Part shown: piece by piece, positions 7,221-14,468 of the stretch
Numbering within the stretch: the first letter of the stretch is position 1
Layout: each line of letters starts with the position of its first letter
From: JAFHCF01 sp048497495
GTDB taxonomy: Bacteria; Pseudomonadota; Alphaproteobacteria; Rhizobiales; Ancalomicrobiaceae
Assembly (NCBI GenBank): GCA_048497495.1
Contig: JAFHCF010000058.1
Location: 1 to 14,468, forward strand
Direction of reading: 5' to 3'
DNA length: 14,468 bases
Translations under genes and position numbers: made by a program
The notes under the pieces: model-generated
Database searches by the model: none
Seen by the model: only the letters and a program-made list of their open reading frames with translations
Told to the model about the DNA's origin: nothing

Positions 7221-7910
7221 ATGAAGTCCGCCGTTCTCGTCTTCCCCGGCATCAATCGCGAACGCGATCTCGCCCGCGCCTTCGAGGCGGTCTCCGGCGT
7301 GAAGCCGCACATGGTGTGGCACACCGAGACCGAACTCCCCGACGTCGACGTCGTCGCCATCCCCGGCGGCTTCTCCTACGGCGACTATCTGCGCTGTGGC
7401 GCCATCGCCGCCCGTAGCCCGATCATCGACGCGGTGCGCCGCCACGCCGAGCGCGGCGGCTATGTGCTGGGCATCTGCAACGGCTTCCAGATCGTCACCG
7501 AGATCGGCCTGCTGCCCGGCGCCCTGATGCGCAACGCCTCGCTGAAGTTCGTCTGCAAGGAAGTCCACCTGCGCGTCGACAACGCCACGACCGCCTTCAC
7601 CTCGGCCTATCCGCCGGGTCAGGTGATCCGCTGCCCGGTCGCCCATGGCGAGGGCAACTACTTCGCCGACGCCGAGACGCTGGCGCGCCTCGAGGGCGAG
7701 GGACGGGTGGTGTTCCGCTACTGCGACGAGACCGGCGCCGTGACCGAGGCCGCCAATCCCAACGGCTCGCTCCACTCGATCGCCGGCATCGTCAACGCGC
7801 GCGGCAACGTCCTCGGCATGATGCCGCACCCCGAGAACCTGATCGAAGCGCTGCAGGGCGGCATCGACGGCCGCGGCCTGTTCGAGAGCCTCGGCCGCAT
7901 CGCCGCCTGA
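7221..7910 (+). CDS. purQ: Phosphoribosylformylglycinamidine synthase subunit PurQ (glutamine amidotransferase)
   Basis: PurQ hydrolyses glutamine and delivers ammonia to PurL for conversion of FGAR to FGAM. The 229-residue class I glutamine amidotransferase has the nucleophile in GICNGFQ (C86) and the His/Glu pair in MPHPEN (H203, E205). Other family motifs are VFPGINRERD (7-16), IPGGFSYGDYLR (47-58), and PVAHGEGNY (139-147). The start at 7221 is preferred over an in-frame ATG at 7212: AGGA at 7209-7212 lies eight bases from 7221, and MKSAVLVFPG is the usual N-terminus. Purine operon member between purS and purL. Confidence 0.96.
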   Translation: MKSAVLVFPGINRERDLARAFEAVSGVKPHMVWHTETELPDVDVVAIPGGFSYGDYLRCGAIAARSPIIDAVRRHAERGGYVLGICNGFQIVTEIGLLPGALMRNASLKFVCKEVHLRVDNATTAFTSAYPPGQVIRCPVAHGEGNYFADAETLARLEGEGRVVFRYCDETGAVTEAANPNGSLHSIAGIVNARGNVLGMMPHPENLIEALQGGIDGRGLFESLGRIAA

Positions 7911-7966
7911 TCGGTCGATCGGCCCCCATTTCGGCGCCCCGCGCCAGAGCCTCACGAGGCGGACCC

Positions 7967-10186
<2,220 letters not shown>

Positions 10187-10268
10187 GGCGGGCTCACGGG
10201 GTCGTGACGACACGAGACGTGGCATTGCCGACAATCGTCGGCGAGCCCCATGAGGGAGAGACCATCGC

Positions 10269-10502
10269 ATGGCGATGACGGGTGCCGAAATCGAGAAGCT
10301 GATCAAGGATGCCTTTCCCGAGGCGGCCGTGACCATCACCGACCTCGCCGGCGACGGCGATCACTGGGCGGCGGAAGTCGTCTCGTCGCAGTTCGTCGGC
10401 AAGTCCCGCGTCCAGCAGCACCAGATGGTCAATACGGCGCTGAAGGAGGCCCTCGCCGGCCCCCTCCACGCCCTCGCCCTGACCACACGCGTTCCGGCCT
10501 GA
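10269..10502 (+). CDS. bolA: BolA family protein
   Basis: BolA-type proteins pair with CGFS monothiol glutaredoxins to bind or transfer [2Fe-2S] clusters, and some act as regulators. The 77-residue product contains the family core QFVGKSRVQQHQMVNTALKE (41-60), the invariant C-terminal histidine in LHALAL (H67), and a histidine in the variable loop GDGDHW (H32). Together these suit the histidine type of cluster-binding BolA. GAGGGAGAG at 10252-10260 lies eight bases from the chosen ATG. It sits 82 bases after purL and 66 bases before the glutaredoxin gene, so co-transcription with its partner is likely. Confidence 0.92.
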   Translation: MAMTGAEIEKLIKDAFPEAAVTITDLAGDGDHWAAEVVSSQFVGKSRVQQHQMVNTALKEALAGPLHALALTTRVPA

Positions 10503-10568
10503 TCGACCGCGTCCCCATCCCAGTCCATCGCGGGGCCTCGACCCTCGCCGCATGAGAGGAAATCGCCG

Positions 10569-10892
10569 ATGTCCGACATCAAGACCACCATCGACACCGA
10601 ACTGAAGTCCAACGACGTCGTGCTCTTCATGAAGGGCACCCCGAAGATGCCGCAGTGCGGCTTCTCCGGACAGGTCGTCCAGATCCTCGGCCACCTCGGC
10701 GTGCCCTTCAAGGGCGTCAACATCCTCGAATCCGACGAGCTGCGTCAGGGCCTCAAGGACTATTCCAACTGGCCGACCTTCCCCCAGCTCTACATCAAGG
10801 GCGAGTTCGTCGGCGGCGCCGACATCACCCGCGAGATGTTCCAGGCCGGCGAACTCCAGGCCATGCTCAAGGATAAGGGCGTCGTCGCCTGA
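10569..10892 (+). CDS. grxD: Monothiol glutaredoxin, Grx4/GrxD family (CGFS type)
   Basis: This small cytosolic protein carries [2Fe-2S] clusters between assembly and target proteins, with glutathione as an extra ligand. The 107-residue product shows every landmark: MKGTP (21-25), the active-site CGFS (30-33), the glutathione-binding WPTFPQLY (68-75) and GGAD (82-85). GAGAGGAAA lies just upstream of the ATG at good spacing. Its neighbour bolA encodes the usual binding partner, which supports an Fe-S role. A GC-rich hairpin (CGCGGC at 10896-10901 with GCCGCG at 10915-10920) follows the stop codon but has no T-tract. Confidence 0.95.
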   Translation: MSDIKTTIDTELKSNDVVLFMKGTPKMPQCGFSGQVVQILGHLGVPFKGVNILESDELRQGLKDYSNWPTFPQLYIKGEFVGGADITREMFQAGELQAMLKDKGVVA

Positions 10893-10976
10893 GAGCGCGG
10901 CACGTCGTTGCCGAGCCGCGTCACACGCAGCCGTCATATCCGTTTTCGGGATGATCTCAGCGAGATGTCCCACGGG

Positions 10977-11004
10977 TTGCGTAGGCAGTTATTAATTGTA
11001 TGTT
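10977..11004 (+). promoter_or_regulatory. Putative promoter of the NYN-gene leader
   Basis: TTGCGT (10977-10982) and TATGTT (10999-11004) are separated by 16 bases in a locally AT-rich stretch (TTATTAATTG) that stands out in this GC-rich window. A 13-base dyad ATCTC-AGC-GAGAT (10954-10966) lies ten bases upstream and could be an operator. Transcription would start near 11011, leaving a leader of about 100 bases before the NYN start codon. Confidence 0.4.
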
Positions 11005-11008
11005 CAGG

Positions 11009-11070
11009 CCCGTAAGGGTACACACACTACGTGCCGGGGGTGGCTATTCGATACTCCCGCCACCTATCTA
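11009..11070 (+). ncRNA. Candidate structured leader or small RNA upstream of the NYN gene
   Basis: The segment can form CCC-GTAA-GGG (11009-11018, a GNRA-type loop), or alternatively GGTAC (11017-11021) with GTGCC (11031-11035). It can also form GGTGGC (11039-11044) with GCCACC (11059-11064), enclosing TAT-TCG-ATA. A competing pairing is CGGGGGT (11035-11041) with ACTCCCG (11053-11059). These mutually exclusive stems end directly at an intrinsic terminator. It matches no RNA family that I recognise and could be a cis-acting attenuator or a separate small RNA. Confidence 0.35.
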
Positions 11071-11100
11071 GGGGCGCCCTCGGGCGCCCCATTTCATTTC
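11071..11100 (+). terminator. Intrinsic terminator immediately upstream of the NYN gene
   Basis: A perfect eight-base stem GGGGCGCC (11071-11078) and GGCGCCCC (11083-11090) with loop CTCG is followed by ATTTCATTTC. It ends only ten bases before the NYN start codon, next to that gene's ribosome binding site (AGGGG, 11101-11105). It therefore either closes a short upstream RNA or attenuates the NYN gene. Confidence 0.75.
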
Positions 11101-11110
11101 AGGGGTCTCA

Positions 11111-11968
11111 ATGAGGCAGATCGCGGTCTTTGTCGATGCGGGCTACCTCTATGCACAGGGTTCGGCGCTTCTGGCGGGCACCCGACAACAACGCCCCCAG
11201 ATCAAGCTCTCGATCGACGATGTGGTCGGGTGTCTGAAGAATCTCGCGAACGAAGCGGCGAACGATGCTCGCCTACTCAGGATCTACTGGTACGACGGTC
11301 TACAGCGTGGCGGCCGATTGTCCACGGAGCAGTCCGCAATAGCCCACGCTTCAGACGTCAAACTGCGCCTCGGCATGGTCAATGGCAGCGGCGAACAAAA
11401 GGGCGTCGACAGCCTGATCGTCACCGACATGATCGATCTAGCCCGCAATGGCGCGATCAGCGATGCGGTCATCGTTTCCGGTGACGAGGACATTCGTGTG
11501 GGGGTCCAAGTCGCGCAAACGTACGGCGTCAGGGTTCACCTCGTCGGGATCGAGCCCGCACGCGGCTCCCAATCGCCGGACCTGTTGCGTGAAGCCGATA
11601 CCTGCCATGAATTGAATTCCGCTGAAGTCGCGCAATGGATGACGATCATGCCCGACCGTGCGGAAGCGCTCCCTCTGGACATGCCGGCAGAATTGCCCCT
11701 GGCCACAGCCGGCACCGAAGCCATGGCAGCCGAGGAAGTCATAGGGAGAACTGTCCGGGAAACGGTCGAAGCACTGCCCATCGACGAGATCGTGCGCGCC
11801 GTCGGCCACATCCGGGAGAACCGGAACCTGATCCCGCCCGAGATCGATCGACCGACCCTTGCCCGCGTGAGTGCGTCTCTCGGTAGAAAGCTCGAGGAAG
11901 ACGAGCGTCGTGACCTACGTGGCGCTCTCCGCAGAGCACTGGAGGCACGTGCCCTGAACCCTCAGTGA
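11111..11968 (+). CDS. NYN domain protein (LabA/DUF88-like PIN-fold putative ribonuclease)
   Basis: NYN domains are PIN-like folds, usually metal-dependent RNases. In this 285-residue product the domain spans about residues 1-170, with acidic residues in the expected places: FVDAGYLY (D9), YWYDG (D62), KGVDSLIVTDM (D100, D106) and VSGDED (D125, D127), followed by VHLVG. A linker leads to a charged helical C-terminal region (about 210-285, ending LEEDERRDLRGALRRALEA) that might be a small RNA-binding domain; I could not assign it. AGGGG lies five to six bases before the ATG. Third codon positions are clearly less GC-rich than in the neighbours, suggesting a different history. A terminator sits directly upstream, and the stop codon overlaps that of the convergent zur-like gene. 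The target RNA is unknown. Confidence 0.82.
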   Translation: MRQIAVFVDAGYLYAQGSALLAGTRQQRPQIKLSIDDVVGCLKNLANEAANDARLLRIYWYDGLQRGGRLSTEQSAIAHASDVKLRLGMVNGSGEQKGVDSLIVTDMIDLARNGAISDAVIVSGDEDIRVGVQVAQTYGVRVHLVGIEPARGSQSPDLLREADTCHELNSAEVAQWMTIMPDRAEALPLDMPAELPLATAGTEAMAAEEVIGRTVRETVEALPIDEIVRAVGHIRENRNLIPPEIDRPTLARVSASLGRKLEEDERRDLRGALRRALEARALNPQ

Positions 11969-12411
11969 TCGTGCCCGCACTCGCACCCCGGACCGTGACT
12001 GTCGAGCCCGCCGTCGCTCACCGGCGCCTCGCCGCGGCAGGCGGCGCACAGGCCGCGCACCTCGATGGTGCGGCCCTCGATGGTGAAGCCGGCCTTGGCG
12101 GCCTCCGCCGCGAGCAGCGCGTCGATACCCTCGCCCGACCACTCCTCGACCCGCTTGCAGGCCGTGCAGACGGCGAAGACCGTGCCCTTGGCATGGTCGC
12201 GTCCACAACAGGCGAAATAGGCGCCGAGCGCCTCCAGCCGGTGGATCTGCCCCGCCTTCTCCAGCCGGTCCAGCGCCCGATAGACCACCGGCGGCGACTG
12301 CACGCCGCTCGGGCGCAGATGATCGAGCACCTGATAGGCGCTCATCGGCGTCGCCGCGCCTCGCAGCACGTCGAGAACCGCCTCGTCGGTTCGGGATCGC
12401 GGTCTCGTCAT
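11962..12411 (-). CDS. zur: Fur family transcriptional regulator, Zur-like
   Basis: Zur represses zinc-uptake genes when zinc is plentiful. The 149-residue product has a winged-helix DNA-binding part (about 1-65, with SPPVVYRALDRLEKAGQIHRLE) and a metal-binding dimer domain. Structural zinc cysteines are in VCTAC (C82, C85) and LCAAC (C122, C125). Likely sensory-site residues are H57, C68 and H73. The C-terminal CECGHDH resembles the QCQHDH tail region of E. coli Zur, which favours Zur over Fur, Mur or Irr. The ATG at 12411 has GAGG six bases upstream; an upstream ATG at 12450 has none. No znu genes or Zur box are visible nearby. Its stop codon overlaps that of the NYN gene. Confidence 0.85.
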   Translation of the reverse strand: MTRPRSRTDEAVLDVLRGAATPMSAYQVLDHLRPSGVQSPPVVYRALDRLEKAGQIHRLEALGAYFACCGRDHAKGTVFAVCTACKRVEEWSGEGIDALLAAEAAKAGFTIEGRTIEVRGLCAACRGEAPVSDGGLDSHGPGCECGHDH

Positions 12412-12597
12412 CGAAGGCCTCGCATTCGCAACGCCACGACCATAGGCCATCGCGCCGCCGCCGTCAGCCCGTCCGCGGGGGCGCGCCCCCCTGGATCCTC
12501 ACGGCTTGGTTTCCCGGCGCGCATGGCCTATCTAGCAATTGCGGCGGAATCGACAGCGAGACGCACCGCGGCAACGAACGAGAAAGAGGTGGGCTCG

Positions 12598-13752
12598 GTG
12601 GAACCCGGCAAGGTCGAGCATCCGACGACCCGGACGACCGGCGCCGTCGCGCCTGGCGCGCCGTCGGTCGCCGTGCCCTTCACCTGTCAGGATCATCTCC
12701 GTCATCTCGCCCTCGCCGCCAAGTTCGCGGCGATCACGGCGACGCTCGAGACCATGCATCTGGTGGGCGCCACCCGACTAGCCCCCGAGCGCATTCGCGG
12801 GCGCGGCGTCATCTTCACCCTGCATCACGTCCGCCCCTTCGATCCGACCACCTTCCACGCCTCGGCCCATCTCGAGATCACGCCCGAGTTCCTCGAGCGC
12901 CTGATCGTCCATGCCAAGGGCCTCGGTTACGAGCCGATCGCGCTCGCCGACGTCCCCACCCGCCTCGCGGCCCCTGCCGGAGGCCCGCGCTTCGTCGCCT
13001 TCACGCTCGACGACGGCTATCGCGACAATCTCGTCCATGCCCGCCCGATCTTCGAGCGTCACGGCGTCCCCTTCACCGTCTTCGCCACCTCCGGTTTCGT
13101 CACCCGCGAGCGAACGGTGTGGTGGCAGACCCTGGAGAAGACCATCGCCGCCGTCGACGACCTCTATTGGGACACCGGCGGCCGCCGCCTCCACTTCGCC
13201 TGCGCCTCGACCCGCGCCAAGGCGATGACCTTCCGCCGCGTCGTCGATTGGATGAACTCGGTCGACGAGGACTGGGCCGTCACCACCCTCGACCGGGTCG
13301 CCGCCGAACACGGCATCTCGGCCCGCGCCGTCACCGATCAGGAAGTGATGAGCGTCGAGGAACTGCGCCGGCTGGCCGCCTCGCCGATGGCCACCATCGG
13401 CGCCCACACCTGGAGCCACGTCAACCTGCGCCGGGTCTCGCAGGATCGGCTCTTCGACGAGATCGAACGCGGCGCCGCCGAGGTGGCGGCCATTCTCGGA
13501 GAGCGGCCGACGGTCTTCGCCTACCCCTATGGATCGAAAGCCAGCGCCGGCGCCCGCGAATTCGCCGCCGCGCGCGGTTTCGCCCTCGCCGTGACCACCG
13601 AGCCCGGCACCCTGCGCGCCGCCGACCGCGATCACTTGATGGCCCTGCCGCGCATCTCGATCAACGGCCATTACCAGCGCCCCGCCTGGGTCGAGGTCCT
13701 GATGTCCGGCCTGCCCTTCGAATTCCTGCCGCACCGCGCCGAATTCGACTGA
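12598..13752 (+). CDS. Polysaccharide deacetylase family protein (NodB homology domain)
   Basis: These enzymes (carbohydrate esterase family 4) remove N- or O-acetyl groups from surface polysaccharides or chitin-like oligomers with a metal ion. The 384-residue product shows the family motifs: TLDDGY (136-141, with D138 and D139), the metal-binding HTWSH (H270, H274), AYPYG (308-312) and LPRISINGH (350-358). There is no signal peptide, so a cytosolic or membrane-associated role is likelier than secretion. The start is uncertain. The GTG at 12598 has AGAGG eight bases upstream and was chosen; an in-frame ATG at 12523 lacks a binding site and adds 25 residues. The natural substrate cannot be read from sequence. 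The gene is divergent from zur. Confidence 0.85.
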   Translation: MEPGKVEHPTTRTTGAVAPGAPSVAVPFTCQDHLRHLALAAKFAAITATLETMHLVGATRLAPERIRGRGVIFTLHHVRPFDPTTFHASAHLEITPEFLERLIVHAKGLGYEPIALADVPTRLAAPAGGPRFVAFTLDDGYRDNLVHARPIFERHGVPFTVFATSGFVTRERTVWWQTLEKTIAAVDDLYWDTGGRRLHFACASTRAKAMTFRRVVDWMNSVDEDWAVTTLDRVAAEHGISARAVTDQEVMSVEELRRLAASPMATIGAHTWSHVNLRRVSQDRLFDEIERGAAEVAAILGERPTVFAYPYGSKASAGAREFAAARGFALAVTTEPGTLRAADRDHLMALPRISINGHYQRPAWVEVLMSGLPFEFLPHRAEFD

Positions 13753-14189
13753 CGCGCCCGCCGAGCGACGAAAGTCTCGGCTCACCACGATCACGCCATC
13801 ATCCTCGACGACACTGAATCGTCGTCGCTGCCTCGCGGGACGGCAATCCGTTTCTCCAACGCATCGAATTTCGAACGATGAATCGTATCGAAGCGGGATC
13901 TTTTCCGCTCCAATATGGTTTCTTCGTCGATGTGAGGCCGAAACGGCCGCTCATGACAAAAAGAAATAGAATTTTTACCGGTTCGAATACATGGACTGGT
14001 CATGACCATGGACAAAGTTCGAAGAACGTCGGATCATGTTCATCGTAGTGACACCTCGTCCTCGTAGGAGAGCATCACATGAGCGGAAGTCGGGGATCCG
14101 GTCTGCGTAGCGACCGTACCCCCGAGAGCAGAGCACCATCGAGCCCGGGCCGAGCACACCTGTCTTTGCCCGAACGAGGAGGACCACCC
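13753..14189. other. AT-richer non-coding stretch with several palindromes
   Basis: No convincing gene lies here. It holds a small hairpin with a GAAA loop just after the deacetylase stop (13760-13781). CGACGAC (13806-13812) pairs with GTCGTCG (13821-13827), and GGCCG-AAA-CGGCC lies at 13937-13949. A perfect 12-base palindrome, TGGTCATGACCA, lies at 13997-14008. Base composition from about 13860 to 14060 is much less GC-rich than the surrounding genes. The promoter of the small gene at 14190 probably lies here, but no clear hexamers were found. Confidence 0.5.
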
Positions 14190-14390
14190 ATGACACTGGA
14201 CATCCGTGGCACCGCCACCGACGCTCTGGACCTGCGGGACTGGACCGACCCCTTCGTCGAGCCCAGCCTCGCCGAAATCCTCTCCGACCCGATGATGGAC
14301 CTGGTATTCCGCCGCGACCATCTGCACCGCGACCACGTCGAGCACTTCCTGCGCGACCATGCCTCGCGCCTCGCCTCGATGCGCGTCTGA
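14190..14390 (+). CDS. Small protein of unknown function (66 residues)
   Basis: The product is an acidic and basic, His-rich small protein without signal peptide or membrane segment. The segment EPSLAEILSDPMMDLVFRRDHLHRDHVEHFLRDHASRLA (about 24-62) looks like a compact helical protein of the kind found as short hypotheticals in alphaproteobacteria; no function is known to me. GAGGAGG (14176-14182) lies seven bases before the ATG, an excellent ribosome binding site. The frame is open upstream to an ATG at 14079, also preceded by AGGAG. However, third codon positions are only about half G or C before 14190 and about nine-tenths after it, which supports 14190. A GC-rich hairpin follows the stop. 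Confidence 0.7.
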   Translation: MTLDIRGTATDALDLRDWTDPFVEPSLAEILSDPMMDLVFRRDHLHRDHVEHFLRDHASRLASMRV

Positions 14391-14394
14391 GGAC

Positions 14395-14426
14395 GGCCGG
14401 CCGGCGCCGTGATCGGCGCCCCGGCC
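14395..14426 (+). terminator. GC-rich terminator-like hairpin after the small gene
   Basis: GGCGCCG (14403-14409) pairs with CGGCGCC (14414-14420) around TGAT. After a two-base bulge GGCCGG (14395-14400) pairs with CCGGCC (14421-14426). Only TT follows, so termination strength is doubtful. Confidence 0.4.
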
Positions 14427-14430
14427 TTCG

Positions 14431-14468
14431 ATGTCCAAACCCGTTTCCAAGACGACGAAGGCCGCCGG
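14431..14468 (+). CDS. Possible 5' end of another gene, cut by the window edge
   Basis: From the ATG at 14431 a frame reads MSKPVSKTTKAA and runs out of the window. A lysine-rich, flexible N-terminus and GC-rich codons would suit a real gene, but there is no ribosome binding site and only 12 codons are visible. The identity is unknown, and it could also be non-coding. Confidence 0.25.
   Translation, partial: MSKPVSKTTKAA

Noticed and set aside
11035..11064. tRNA- or tmRNA-like 3' end: TTCGATAC resembles a T-loop and the segment ends in CCACC
   Set aside because: The five bases on either side of the T-loop do not pair, the G before TTC is replaced by A, and no acceptor, D or anticodon arm or tmRNA tag frame can be found upstream.
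13791..14015. Possible 74-codon gene on the - strand in the AT-richer island
   Set aside because: The product looks partly protein-like, but neither the TTG at 14015 nor the ATGs at 14009 and 14003 has a ribosome binding site. No family was recognised and the codon use differs from every gene here.

Overview
The window looks like chromosomal DNA of a high-GC alphaproteobacterium, most likely a member of the Hyphomicrobiales (Rhizobiales). Three things point there: the F-ATPase zeta inhibitor (DUF1476), a family known from alphaproteobacteria; a small purS next to purQ and purL, followed by bolA and a CGFS monothiol glutaredoxin; and a Rhizobiales-type palindromic repeat at the left edge. Coding DNA is very GC-rich with strongly GC-biased third codon positions, so most long overlapping reading frames are shadows. 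No species is claimed.

Layout. 1-189: dispersed palindromic repeat and leader. 190-1518 (+): purB. 1712-2500 (-): HpcH/HpaI-type aldolase, whose stop codon lies inside a 45-base palindromic repeat. 2720-3043 (-): ATPase zeta inhibitor with a clear promoter and a terminator-like hairpin. 3044-3473: divergent intergenic region with a long hairpin upstream of purC. 3474-4238 (+): purC with a UUCG terminator. 4350-4901 (-): exported protein of unknown function with four cysteines. 5078-5195: two hairpins that share an arm. 5230-6543 (-): cyclopropane-fatty-acid-synthase family methyltransferase. 6843-10186 (+): purS, purQ, purL. 10269-10892 (+): bolA and grxD. 10954-11100: putative promoter, structured leader and intrinsic terminator. 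11111-11968 (+): NYN-domain protein with atypical base composition. 11962-12411 (-): zur-like Fur family regulator, converging on the NYN gene with overlapping stop codons. 12598-13752 (+): polysaccharide deacetylase. 13753-14189: AT-richer non-coding stretch with palindromes. 14190-14390 (+): small conserved-looking protein of unknown function. 14431-14468: possible start of another gene.

How the genes work together. The backbone is de novo purine synthesis: PurS, PurQ and PurL make FGAM, PurC makes SAICAR, and PurB releases fumarate at two steps. BolA and the CGFS glutaredoxin form an Fe-S cluster handling pair. Zur handles zinc, the zeta subunit restrains ATP synthase, and the Cfa-like enzyme modifies membrane lipids.

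The most unusual items are: the leader and terminator directly upstream of the NYN gene; the long hairpin upstream of purC; the repeat that supplies the aldolase stop codon; substitutions in the predicted bicarbonate pocket of the Cfa-family enzyme; and the two in-frame starts of the last small gene. I did not find a convincing complete new multi-gene system; the leader plus NYN ribonuclease-like gene is the best candidate for one.
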